From the NCBI GenBank assembly GCA_963763485.1, contig CAVXOW010000008.1, positions 992,001 to 1,056,000 on the forward strand: a DNA stretch of 64,000 nucleotides, written 5' to 3'. Of the stretch, positions 43,715 to 52,181 are shown piece by piece. Made by a program: the position numbers and the translations under genes. Under the pieces are notes generated by a model. The model was given only the letters and a program-made list of their open reading frames with translations. It made no database searches and was not told where the DNA came from. This DNA is from CAWCKS01 sp963763485. Its GTDB lineage: Bacteria; Pseudomonadota; Alphaproteobacteria; Rhizobiales; Xanthobacteraceae. Every line of letters starts with the position of its first letter. Within the stretch, counting starts at the first letter, position 1.

Positions 43715-44605
43715 ATGGCAAGGAGGACTAGGAAGATTAGTGCACCCGATCCAGCCCCGAATAGAAATCCCCGATCAAAAGCCTTTCCAGCATGGCGCCT
43801 GACAGATGGCGTAATAAACGCGAGTGAAAAAGAATTAGAGGATTCTGGCGAGTCCTGCGAACGCTGGGGTGGATTTGGTGCCGGACTTGTCGTTTTAGGT
43901 GTAGCTGCGGAAATAGCCATTGCCGCATACCATCCACCATATGATTCATTCTTGGAGCAATGGGGATCGGCTGTCGCAAATGCGCTTGTGGCATTCGGCA
44001 TCGCGATTGAAGTCCAATTCGGACGCATGGGCCACAGACGCCAAAGCGAGCTGCAGCGAAGATCAAAGGATAAACTAGCTGCCGTATTCGACCGCGCGAC
44101 AAAGGCCGAAACGAAACTTGTCAGATTGCTTACTCCTCGCCGTGCGGTTTTGCGTCCGCACGCAGAGCGTATAGCGAAAGACCTCCAGGTATTCGCCGGA
44201 ATCAAGTTCGATATTGGATTCGGCTCTGGCGATGGCGAACAAGCCAATTTCTGCTGGGACATCGAAGAAATGCTTACAGCGGCCAAGTGGCACCAGCAGG
44301 CATGGGGCACGATCACATTCGGACCCGCAGTAGTGAATGATCGGGGACCGACAAGGCCCTTCGCTGGCTCTCTTAGTGCTGAAAACGTAGAAATCCATAT
44401 TGCGCCAGATTCTGATCCGAAACTGCGACCCGCATCCGGAGCATTAATTTTGGCTCTCGCAGACATCGGGATTGATGCGAAAGAGGTGCCGTTCAACAGC
44501 AGAAGCGCTAATTGGGAAGCAATGCATATCCATATCGGGCCAAAGGCGCCGCCGTCGGATCGAGAGCGCGATCCGTCAACTGAGGGAACATCGCCCTCAG
44601 GATGA
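43715..44605 (+). CDS. Two-helix membrane protein of unknown function
   Basis: A 296-residue protein. A charged, basic N-terminus is followed by two hydrophobic segments (residues about 52-72 GGFGAGLVVLGVAAEIAIAA and 85-102 AVANALVAFGIAIEVQF), then a probable coiled coil (RRQSELQRRSKDKLAAVFDR) and a soluble domain to the end (FSW-like IEEMLTAAKWHQQAWG). No family is recognised. The start is uncertain; the ATG at 43715 has no strong ribosome site. GC is lower than the neighbours. Confidence 0.6.
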   Translation: MARRTRKISAPDPAPNRNPRSKAFPAWRLTDGVINASEKELEDSGESCERWGGFGAGLVVLGVAAEIAIAAYHPPYDSFLEQWGSAVANALVAFGIAIEVQFGRMGHRRQSELQRRSKDKLAAVFDRATKAETKLVRLLTPRRAVLRPHAERIAKDLQVFAGIKFDIGFGSGDGEQANFCWDIEEMLTAAKWHQQAWGTITFGPAVVNDRGPTRPFAGSLSAENVEIHIAPDSDPKLRPASGALILALADIGIDAKEVPFNSRSANWEAMHIHIGPKAPPSDRERDPSTEGTSPSG

Positions 44606-44628
44606 GGTTTGACGTTGCAAGATGGCCG

Positions 44629-45924
44629 CTACCCCGCCGCAACCCGCATTCGTCCCGCCACCGCACGCACCTTGCGCGGGCCGGCGAGCCACATCGCGAC
44701 TGACGACAGCGCGGCGAGCGCAATCGCGATCCAGAATGCCAGCATGTAATTGCCGGTAGCGTCGTGCAGCAGGCCGGTGACCCATGGCCCGACCGCGCCG
44801 CCCGCCAGCACCGATACCGTCAGCGTGCCGTAGATCGTGCCGAAATGCGCGCCCTGGAAAATCTCCAGCGTGAGCGCGCCCAGCACCGAGGTCAGACCGT
44901 AGCCGAGCAGCCCCTGCGCAATCACCATCACATAGAGCAGCCACAGCGATGGCGTGTCCTGCAGCAGGATCAGCGCGAGATAGCAGATCGCAAAGCCGAG
45001 ATTGCCGATGGTCCAGACCCATTCGCGGCCGATGCGATCGGACAGATGGCCGAGCGCGATCTGTCCGGGAATGGCGACGAAGCTGACGAGGCCCAGCGCC
45101 CAGGCCGCCGATGTCGGCGAGAAACCGATCTCCTCGAGATATTTGGTCTGGTGGATCTGCACCGCGTACCAGACATAGAGCGCGGAGAAATAGCCGAGCG
45201 CGAGCCACCAGAAGCGGGCCGTCCTGATCGCCCGCGCCAGTGTCCAGTCGATTGCGGCCCATTCCGGATCGACGATGTTGGCGGCGCGTACCGCGCTTGC
45301 CGCCGGTCCGTCGTCACCGTCGGGATGCAGGCCGATATCCTCCGGCCGCCGGTGCAGCAACAGATTGATTGGCGCCAGCACCACGAGCAGCACGATGCCG
45401 AGCACGACGCACGCCGTGCGCCAGCCGGAGCGCTCGATCAGGAGCTGGAACCACGGCAACAGCACGATCGAGCCGATGCCGACGCCGGAGAAGGCGAGGC
45501 TGATGGCAAAGCCCCTGCGCCGCACGAACCAGTTCGGCAGGAACAGCGATTGCCCGGAATAGCTGATGCAGACACTGCCGCCGCCGACCAGCGCGCCGAT
45601 GGTCAGATAGAGATGCCAGGGCTGTGTGGTGAAGGGCGCAAGCAACAGCCCCGCCGCCATCAGCGCAACGCCGAGCTCCATCACCACGCGCGGACCGGAG
45701 CGATCCATCAGGCGGCCCATCAACGGGCTCAGGACCGCGGAGGTCGCAAAGCCGAATGAGAACGCGCCGGCGGTGAGGCCGCGCTGCCAGCCGAACTCGT
45801 CGATCAGCGGCGCGAACAGCAGCGAGAACGCGGTGCGTGCATTGACGCCGATCGCCATGGTCACGAAGGCGACGGCGACAACGACCCAGCCGTAGAAGAA
45901 GGGCAGACGCTTCGGAGAGAGCAT
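44629..45924 (-). CDS. MFS transporter, oxalate/formate antiporter-like
   Basis: A 431-residue transporter with twelve helices. FFYGWVVVAVAFVTMAIGVN is the characteristic OFA/monocarboxylate-type start. MDRSGPRVVMELGVALMAAG is the loop motif A region. The substrate is unknown; monocarboxylates are likely for this group. A bicupin oxalate-decarboxylase-like gene lies 5 kb away, but the link is not supported by operon structure. Start MLSPKRLPFFYG at 45924 fits; an in-frame start at 46431 overlaps the divergent SRPBCC gene and was rejected. Confidence 0.88.
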   Translation of the reverse strand: MLSPKRLPFFYGWVVVAVAFVTMAIGVNARTAFSLLFAPLIDEFGWQRGLTAGAFSFGFATSAVLSPLMGRLMDRSGPRVVMELGVALMAAGLLLAPFTTQPWHLYLTIGALVGGGSVCISYSGQSLFLPNWFVRRRGFAISLAFSGVGIGSIVLLPWFQLLIERSGWRTACVVLGIVLLVVLAPINLLLHRRPEDIGLHPDGDDGPAASAVRAANIVDPEWAAIDWTLARAIRTARFWWLALGYFSALYVWYAVQIHQTKYLEEIGFSPTSAAWALGLVSFVAIPGQIALGHLSDRIGREWVWTIGNLGFAICYLALILLQDTPSLWLLYVMVIAQGLLGYGLTSVLGALTLEIFQGAHFGTIYGTLTVSVLAGGAVGPWVTGLLHDATGNYMLAFWIAIALAALSSVAMWLAGPRKVRAVAGRMRVAAG

Positions 45925-46074
45925 CTTTTGATTGTGCGCAATCGCCGCGATCGGCGCAACCGCGGCGCGCCAGCTTCTGTCAGCAGAGTGATGAGGTCCG
46001 AATCCGGCCAGCGGTTTGCGCAGGCGCTTGTTACGTCCTGCCCAGCTGCAACGCGAGAACGGGAGACATCCATC

Positions 46075-46482
46075 ATGGCTTCGATTCGACAGGAAATTCA
46101 GGTCAAGGCCAGCCCCGCGCAAGCCTGGGACGCAATGCGTGACGTCGGCGCACTGCATGAGCGGCTGGTGCCGGGCTTTGTGGTCGACACCAGGCTCGAG
46201 CCGGGCGCTCGCATCGTGACCTTCGGCAACGGTGTTGTCGCGCGCGAAGCGATCGTCGACCTCGACGACAAGGCGATGCGTATCGCCTGGTCGGCGAGCG
46301 GCGGCCGCCTCAGTCATCACAATGCGTCGGCGCAGGTGTTTGCCGAGCCGGGCGGCGGCGCGCGCATCGTCTGGGTCTGCGATCTCCTGCCCAACGAGAT
46401 GCGCGAGGCCGTCGACGGCATGATCACGCAAGGCATGGCCGCGATGAAGCGAACGCTGGACAGGGCGGGGGAGGCGGTATGA
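46075..46482 (+). CDS. SRPBCC family (polyketide cyclase/START-like) protein
   Basis: A 135-residue protein with the helix-grip fold. It begins MASIRQEIQVKASPAQAWDA, continues RLVPGFVVDTRLEPGARIVT and ends in a long amphipathic helix REAVDGMITQGMAAMKRTLD. Ligand unknown. GGGAG precedes the ATG. Divergent from the MFS gene. Confidence 0.88.
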   Translation: MASIRQEIQVKASPAQAWDAMRDVGALHERLVPGFVVDTRLEPGARIVTFGNGVVAREAIVDLDDKAMRIAWSASGGRLSHHNASAQVFAEPGGGARIVWVCDLLPNEMREAVDGMITQGMAAMKRTLDRAGEAV

Positions 46483-46492
46483 GTTCGACCGC

Positions 46493-46640
46493 TCTTACCT
46501 CTCCCCGCGATGCGGGGAGAGGTCGGATCGCGTCAGCGATCCGGGTGAGGGGCGAGGCAGAGAATCTCTGCAAGCTCAGAATTCGCGGATAGCAGCCCCT
46601 CACCCCGACCCTCTCCCCGCTGGCGCGGGGCGAGGGAGAG
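46493..46640 (+). repeat. Composite palindromic repeat, copy 1
   Basis: A unit of CTTACCTCTCCCCGC..GCGGGGAGAGGTCGGATC at one end and CCCCTCACCCCGACCCTCTC then CCCGC..GCGGGGCGAGGGAG at the other, around a variable centre. Copies occur at 57462-57609 (same direction) and 63544-63690 (inverted). Each half is itself a palindrome. Confidence 0.85.
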
Positions 46641-46663
46641 CAGGCGCCGCGCAGACCGCGCCT

Positions 46664-46972
46664 CTACTCCTCCGGCTCGGTCGTGAACATCAGCGGATAA
46701 CCCTTGGCGCGGCCGGCGTCGGTGGCTCGGGTGGCCTTGGTCTCGGCGACGTCGCGGGTATAGACCGCAACCACGCACACGCCCCTGCGGTGCGCGGTGA
46801 TCATCACCTTGTAGGCCTCGTCCTCGGTCATCTTGAACTCGCCCTTCAGTATGGTGACGACGAATTCGCGCGGCGTGTAATCGTCGTTGACGAGGATCAC
46901 CTTGTGAAGACGCGGCCGCTCGACCTTGGTCTTGGGCTTGGTTCGCGGCTTGACGACGGTTCCATTGGGCAT
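46664..46972 (-). CDS. clpS: ATP-dependent Clp protease adaptor
   Basis: A 102-residue adaptor delivering N-degron substrates to ClpAP. LHKVILVNDDYTPREFVVTI and the MITAHRRGVCVVAVYTRDVA region contain the residues that bind the N-terminal residue. Typical length. The clpA gene is not in this window. The N-terminal tail is basic and Lys-rich, as usual. Confidence 0.96.
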   Translation of the reverse strand: MPNGTVVKPRTKPKTKVERPRLHKVILVNDDYTPREFVVTILKGEFKMTEDEAYKVMITAHRRGVCVVAVYTRDVAETKATRATDAGRAKGYPLMFTTEPEE

Positions 46973-47004
46973 CGGCTGATCAGCTCACGACACTGTTAAT
47001 TCCA

Positions 47005-47119
47005 CTCCTCCCTCCCCCTGCAAGGGGGAGGGTTGGGGTGGGGTCGTTTCGGCGAGTCCTTACCGTGAAGACCCCCACCCGATCGCTGCGCGATCGACCT
47101 CCCCCTTGCAGGGGAGGTT
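47005..47119 (+). repeat. Palindromic repeat of the CCTCCCCCTTGCAGG type
   Basis: CCTCCCCCTGCAAGGGGGAG (47011-47030) and CGATCGCTGCGCGATCG (47081-47097) with CCTCCCCCTTGCAGGGGAGG (47099-47118) form two stem-loops. GACCCCCACCC in the middle completes the layout. It lies between the minus-strand genes clpS and ClC. Confidence 0.75.
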
Positions 47120-47197
47120 AGCCGCGACCATTAATGTCAATTCAGCAAACGCAACATATTCTCTCACGTTTGCCGGGCAATTCAAGGAGTCCGGTCA

Positions 47198-48958
47198 TCA
47201 CTGTTCGCCGGACAGGTCGCGCCGCCGCTTCTCGGATTCCTCGGCATAACGCCGCAGCGTGTAGGCCTCGGTGAGAATGCCCACGACCTTCGGCTGCTCC
47301 GCGCTCTCGACCACCGCCAGCGCCTCGGCTTCGGCCTGGTCGAACGTGGCCGCCGCCTGCTGGATGTTCATCTGCGGCAGCAGCGTCGTGGTTCGGTCGC
47401 GCAGGATATCCTTGAGGCTCGAGACCTTGTGATCGCTGGCACCATGGGCGTCCGCGACCACGATGATGCCGGCATAGTCGCCTTTGGCATCGACCGCCAC
47501 CACCTGGGACCAGGTCGCCAGCGGGAATTTTTCACGGAAATCCTCGATCGAGGTGCCGAGCTCGACGGTTGCAAAGTCGCGCCGCATCAGCGCGGCAACC
47601 GTAAGATCACGGATCCAGCCGATGTCGGCCGCGCTGCGGATGGTTTCGCCGCGCAAATGCATGCGCCAGGTCGCAAACGAATAGCCGAACAGCTCGCGCG
47701 TGATTTGCGTGGAGATGATCACTGCGATCAGCACGGCGGTGGTGAGCCAGAGGTTGCCGGTCGCCTCCAGCGCGATGAAGGTCATGGTCAGTGGGCCGCC
47801 GATCACCGAGGCCGACAGCGCGCCCATGCCGACGACCGAATAGAGCGTCGGATCGAGCAACAGCGACGGCCAAACGAAATTGAGCCCCTTGGCGAACATT
47901 TCGCCGCCGAGCGCGCCGAGCAGCAGCGATGCGAAGAAAAGTCCGCCGCGGAAGCCCGAGCCGAGCGACACCATGGATGCGATGATCTTCAGCGCATACA
48001 CCGTGATGATGAACAGCACGGAAGGCGCAATCATGCTGTTCGCGTGCAGCGCCCCGTGGCCCGACGACAGCACCTCCGGCGTGACGAGTGCCAGCGCGCC
48101 GACCACGAGGCCACCGAGCGCCGGCCGCAACGGCGGCCACAGGCGGATCTTTGTCAGTCCGGTCTCGATCAGGGCGACACCGCGCATGATGATGATGCCG
48201 GTCAGCGCGGCGAGCACGCCGAGCAGGGTCGCGATCGCGAGGTCGCGGCCGCGCACCTCGCCGATCTGGTTGACGACGATGCCGAGCGTCAGCGGCGAGA
48301 AATACTTTGCGACCACGAAGCCGCCGAGCGCGGAGACGCCGATCGGCGTCAGGCTCGCCGGGGTGTAGCCGCCGACGATCAGCTCGAATGCATAGAACGC
48401 GCCCGCCAGCGGCGCCTCGAACGCGCCGGCAATGGCCGCCGCCGCGCCGCAGCCGACGATCGTGCGCTGGTCGGCGCGGCGCAGGTGGAAGGCGCGGCCG
48501 ATCGAAGCCGCCACCCCGCTGACCAGCTGGGTGTAGCCGGCTTCGAGGCCGACAGAGGCGCCGACCCCGCTCGACCAGATGGTCTGCAGTGCCACGATAA
48601 TGCTGCCGCGGAATGACATTCGCCCGCCGTGCAGCGCGTTGGCTTCGATCGGGTCGATCTCGCGCTTGGGGCGGAAGCGCTGCACCAGGATGAGGGACAG
48701 GCCGAGCAGGAAACCGCCCGCGGTCGGCACGATCAGCGCCCGCCAGGGGTCGATCGACGGCTGCGCCGACAGCCGTTCGCCATAGTGAATGTTGAAAAAT
48801 GCCATGTGCAGCAGGTTCACCGCCGCGCTCATGCCGGCGACCAGGACGCCCCCGAGCACGCCGACGACGAGCGCAATCAGCACCAGCGAGGTTTCGCGGG
48901 CCCTGACAAAGGCACGCCACCGCGCCGGCGCTTCGACAAAGAATGTGGTCGACGTCAT
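47198..48958 (-). CDS. ClC-type chloride channel/transporter with CBS domains
   Basis: A 586-residue membrane protein. The segment TIWSSGVGASVGLEAGYTQL contains the filter glycine and the gating Glu position. GCGAAAAIAGAFEAPLAGAF and GGLFFASLLLGALGGEMFAK are the second and third family motifs. The C-terminal 130 residues (from about 450) look like CBS domains: DIGWIRDLTVAALMRRDFAT, then SLKDILRDRTTTLLPQMNIQ. It may be a H+/Cl- antiporter or channel. The ATG at 48958 gives MTSTTFFVEAPARW. Confidence 0.92.
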   Translation of the reverse strand: MTSTTFFVEAPARWRAFVRARETSLVLIALVVGVLGGVLVAGMSAAVNLLHMAFFNIHYGERLSAQPSIDPWRALIVPTAGGFLLGLSLILVQRFRPKREIDPIEANALHGGRMSFRGSIIVALQTIWSSGVGASVGLEAGYTQLVSGVAASIGRAFHLRRADQRTIVGCGAAAAIAGAFEAPLAGAFYAFELIVGGYTPASLTPIGVSALGGFVVAKYFSPLTLGIVVNQIGEVRGRDLAIATLLGVLAALTGIIIMRGVALIETGLTKIRLWPPLRPALGGLVVGALALVTPEVLSSGHGALHANSMIAPSVLFIITVYALKIIASMVSLGSGFRGGLFFASLLLGALGGEMFAKGLNFVWPSLLLDPTLYSVVGMGALSASVIGGPLTMTFIALEATGNLWLTTAVLIAVIISTQITRELFGYSFATWRMHLRGETIRSAADIGWIRDLTVAALMRRDFATVELGTSIEDFREKFPLATWSQVVAVDAKGDYAGIIVVADAHGASDHKVSSLKDILRDRTTTLLPQMNIQQAAATFDQAEAEALAVVESAEQPKVVGILTEAYTLRRYAEESEKRRRDLSGEQ

Positions 48959-49074
48959 TGCTGCATCCTGCTGGAACGGCCTTGTGTTTGCGCGGTTGGC
49001 TGAAAAAATCAAGCAACCGGCTGCTGCGGCAAGGGCAGTCACGCCGATGTGTGGAATTGGTCTATGATAGCCGG

Positions 49075-49779
49075 ATGAAGCTTGGCATGAGCAGGACCTA
49101 CGTCATTCCCGATCTGCACGGCCGGCGCGATCTGCTCGATCTCGCGGTGGAGGCCATTGTCAGGCGCACGCGCGGTGGGGCGGCAACCGTCGTGCTGCTC
49201 GGCGACTACGTCAACAAGGGTCCGGCGAGCGCGCAAGTGATCGAACGCCTGCTTGCCGGGTTCGACCCGGCGTGGCGGATGATCACCCTCAGGGGTAACC
49301 ACGACGCCATCATGCTTGATGCCTTGCGCGACGAACGCAAGCTGCCGCAATGGCTTGAGAATGGCGGCGCGGCAACGCTGCGTTCCTATGCCCCGCAATC
49401 GGACCACATTCCGGATCCGGCGATTGTGCCTGACGCCCATCGCGGCTGGCTTGAGCGCCTGCGGACAATCCATGTCGACGCGCATCGCGTCTATGTCCAT
49501 GCCGGCGTCGACCCCGCACGGCCGCTCGATGCCCAGGACGAGACCACCCTTCTGACCAAGCGCTATGCAGCCGATGATGCGTCCGGTCACGGCGCCCGTC
49601 ATGTCGTGCACGGTCATCACCCGTTTCGCGACGGACCAAAACTGCTTGCTGGCCGCACCGACCTCGACACGCTGGCGTGGCAGACCGGGCGGCTCGTGAT
49701 CGGTGTGTTTGAAGATGAACAGCCGGGCGGTCCGATCGAACTTATCGAGATTGTTGAACCGCCATATCAGCAGGTGTGA
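49075..49779 (+). CDS. Metallophosphoesterase (Ser/Thr phosphatase-like)
   Basis: A 234-residue PPP-type phosphatase. Metal motifs are VIPDLHGRRDLLD (D-x-H-G), LLGDYVNKGPAS (GDYVD-like), ITLRGNHDAIM (GNHD), VYVHAGVDP and HVVHGHHPF. GDYVN has Asn where most have Asp. Similar enzymes hydrolyse diadenosine tetraphosphate or phosphoproteins. The gene overlaps nothing and is divergent from ClC. Confidence 0.9.
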   Translation: MKLGMSRTYVIPDLHGRRDLLDLAVEAIVRRTRGGAATVVLLGDYVNKGPASAQVIERLLAGFDPAWRMITLRGNHDAIMLDALRDERKLPQWLENGGAATLRSYAPQSDHIPDPAIVPDAHRGWLERLRTIHVDAHRVYVHAGVDPARPLDAQDETTLLTKRYAADDASGHGARHVVHGHHPFRDGPKLLAGRTDLDTLAWQTGRLVIGVFEDEQPGGPIELIEIVEPPYQQV

Positions 49780-49905
49780 CGCGGAGGCCACTCCCACAGA
49801 GCCGTGAACGCACAGCAGCCGGCCGGCGCTTGGACTCAAATCGTCGCTCGATTACGGTGCGACGTCCAGCCGTATCGGCCCATCTTAACCCTCTCCGGAA
49901 CTGCA

Positions 49906-51762
49906 ATGGCTTTCCCGCAAGAAACCGTTTCGATTGTCGGCAGCGGCCTTACCTTCATCAACACCTACAATGCCGGCGTCGGCGATGCCTATCACGAGGC
50001 GATCCTTTACGCCGAGCGTCAGCTCGAGAACTACATCACCGATCCGATCACCATTCGGGCCAATTTCGGCTTCCGGAATCTGTCGGGCGGCTTTCTCGCC
50101 TTCAACAATTTCTTCAATACCGTCACGGTCAGCTACGCGTCATTGACATCAGCGCTGGCAAACCACGCGACCAGCGCTGATGATCTCGCGTCGATCGCGT
50201 CTTTCCCGGCGACCGCGCCGAGCAATGGCCTCGGCTCGAGCAACTCGACCGGCTTTCTTGTCACCTCGGGAATGGCGCGCGTGCTCGGCCTCGAAGGGCC
50301 AGGCAACTCGCTCGACGACACGGTCGATTTGAGCAATAACGTCAACTGGTCGTTCGATCCGCACAATCGCGCGGTGCCGGGCGAATATGACGCCATTGGC
50401 GATCTCGAGCATGAGCTCAGCGAAGGTGGCCTTGGCCGCGTCGGCGGCCTCGGTTACCAAAACAGCTCGTGGGCGCCGCTCGACCTGTTTCGCTTCGACG
50501 CCTCGGGCAATCGCGACTACACCGGCGGCCAGGACGGCGTGACAACGTACTTCTCGCCCGACGGCAGCAATCCCGATCTGAACCTGCCCTACTACAATCC
50601 GGTCAATTCAGTGGGACACTTCGACGGCTCCGATCCCGGCGACTGGGGCGTCGTCGGCGACAGCTTTGGCGACGGACAGCGCAATCGCATCGGCCAGCTG
50701 TCGGCGACCGACATCAGGTTGCTCGACGTTCTCGGCTGGACCATCCGGACGCCGAAAGCCGCCTTCACGCCCGACGATGCGAGTGGCGACGGCCATGCCG
50801 ATGTGCTGTGGCGTGATTCCGCTGGTGCACTCGCAGTGTGGAACATGAACGGATCGTCGGTGTCGAGCGGGTTCGTCACGTCGAACGGCGGCGTGGTTGC
50901 GCCGCCCAAATCGTGGAGTGTCGTCGGTACCAGCGACTTCAACAATGACGGCCGTGCTGACATCCTCTGGCAGAGTCCCAACGGCGCGCTCGTCGACTGG
51001 ACGATGAATGGTTCGGTCCTCGTCTCGGGCGCCACCGTGACGATGAACGGCGCCGCTGTTGCGCCCGATCCAATATGGAGCGTCGCTGGTTTTGGCGACT
51101 TCAATGGCGACGGCAACAGTGACATCCTGTGGCGTCACAGCACCGACGGTATACTCGCCGACTGGAGCATGAACGGCGCTTCGATCACGTCGAGCTCCAA
51201 GGTCACGTATAATGGCGTGGCCGTCGCGCCGGATTCATCATGGAGCATCGCAGGCATCGGCGATTTCGACGGCAACAACAGTGCCGATATCATATGGCGC
51301 AACGCCGGCGGCGAGCTCGCCGAGTGGCAGATGAACGGCTCGACCATTGCCGCATCCTTCAACCTGAGCGTCAACGGCGCGGCCGTCGCGCCCGATAGTT
51401 CCTGGAGCGTCGCCGGGATCGGCGACTTTGACGGTGATTTCAACGCCGACATGCTCTGGCGTTCGACCGATGGCAGCGTCGTCGTCTGGCTGATGAACGG
51501 GCCCGCAATTACCTCGAGCGGTGCCGTGACCTACAACGGTGCCGCGGTGTCGGTGGATGCGGGCTGGCACGTCGTCGACGTCAGTGACTTCGACGGCGAC
51601 GGCAACAGCGACGTGCTCTGGCGCAACGACAACGGCACGATGGCCGAATGGTTGATGAACGGCACGCAGATTGTCTCGTCGGGCAGTCCGACGTCGCAAG
51701 GCGCAGCCCCCTCGCCAGGCGCGAGCTGGCAGACCTTGAATCGGCCGATTGATTTCGCGTGA
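49906..51762 (+). CDS. FG-GAP/VCBS repeat protein with predicted metalloprotease domain
   Basis: A 618-residue protein. Residues 1-270 are an NF038122-like metalloprotease region: ITIRANFGFRNLSGGFLAFN, then DLEHELSEGGLGRVGGLGYQ with a His-Glu pair, and TDIRLLDVLGWTI. Residues about 290-610 are six repeats of D-F-x-G-D-G-x-S-D-I-L-W-R...W-x-M-N-G, an FG-GAP/VCBS-type calcium-binding propeller. No N-terminal signal peptide is visible, so type I secretion through a C-terminal signal is possible; transport genes are not adjacent. The ATG at 49906 was chosen as the most family-like; a start at 49804 adds an atypical leader. Confidence 0.8.
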   Translation: MAFPQETVSIVGSGLTFINTYNAGVGDAYHEAILYAERQLENYITDPITIRANFGFRNLSGGFLAFNNFFNTVTVSYASLTSALANHATSADDLASIASFPATAPSNGLGSSNSTGFLVTSGMARVLGLEGPGNSLDDTVDLSNNVNWSFDPHNRAVPGEYDAIGDLEHELSEGGLGRVGGLGYQNSSWAPLDLFRFDASGNRDYTGGQDGVTTYFSPDGSNPDLNLPYYNPVNSVGHFDGSDPGDWGVVGDSFGDGQRNRIGQLSATDIRLLDVLGWTIRTPKAAFTPDDASGDGHADVLWRDSAGALAVWNMNGSSVSSGFVTSNGGVVAPPKSWSVVGTSDFNNDGRADILWQSPNGALVDWTMNGSVLVSGATVTMNGAAVAPDPIWSVAGFGDFNGDGNSDILWRHSTDGILADWSMNGASITSSSKVTYNGVAVAPDSSWSIAGIGDFDGNNSADIIWRNAGGELAEWQMNGSTIAASFNLSVNGAAVAPDSSWSVAGIGDFDGDFNADMLWRSTDGSVVVWLMNGPAITSSGAVTYNGAAVSVDAGWHVVDVSDFDGDGNSDVLWRNDNGTMAEWLMNGTQIVSSGSPTSQGAAPSPGASWQTLNRPIDFA

Positions 51763-51777
51763 AAAGTAGCGGGGAAA

Positions 51778-52164
51778 TCACCCCACCTCGAACATCGGAA
51801 CCTTCTGGCCATCCGCGGACGGCACGAGTGCCACGCGCACCTTCTGACCGATCTTCAAGGCCTTCGCATCCGCATTGATGATGTTGGTCATCATGGTCAC
51901 GCCCTCGTCGAGGGTGACATAGGCGATGACGTAGGTATCGTCCTTACCCCGGCGCGAGATGCTGAAGCTGTAGATCGTGCCCGTTCCCTTGGCCGGCTTC
52001 AGGTCGATCTTGTCGCTTGTGCAGAACGGGCAGTTCGCGCGTGGGTACCAGTGGAATTTGCCGCATGCCGTGCACTGCGGCACGCTGAGCACGCCGTCAT
52101 TGGCCTTGCTCCAGAATGCCGCGGTCTCGGTGGTCACGGCGGGTGAAGGAATCTTTGCGCTCAT
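51778..52164 (-). CDS. Zn-ribbon OB-fold (DUF35) acyl-CoA-associated protein
   Basis: A 128-residue protein. The zinc ribbon is VPQCTACGKFHWYPRANCPF followed by C in FCTSDKI (four Cys). The OB fold follows (TGTIYSFSISRRGKDDTYVI). These proteins are partners of thiolase-like enzymes, and this gene begins 17 bases after the stop of one. Together they could form a retro-aldolase or thiolase complex. Confidence 0.9.
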   Translation of the reverse strand: MSAKIPSPAVTTETAAFWSKANDGVLSVPQCTACGKFHWYPRANCPFCTSDKIDLKPAKGTGTIYSFSISRRGKDDTYVIAYVTLDEGVTMMTNIINADAKALKIGQKVRVALVPSADGQKVPMFEVG

Positions 52165-52181
52165 TATTATCTCCCCCGGAC

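Noticed and set aside
47429..48616. 395-codon plus-strand frame, Arg/His/Asp-rich
   Set aside because: Antisense shadow of the ClC gene; no ribosome site and shadow composition.
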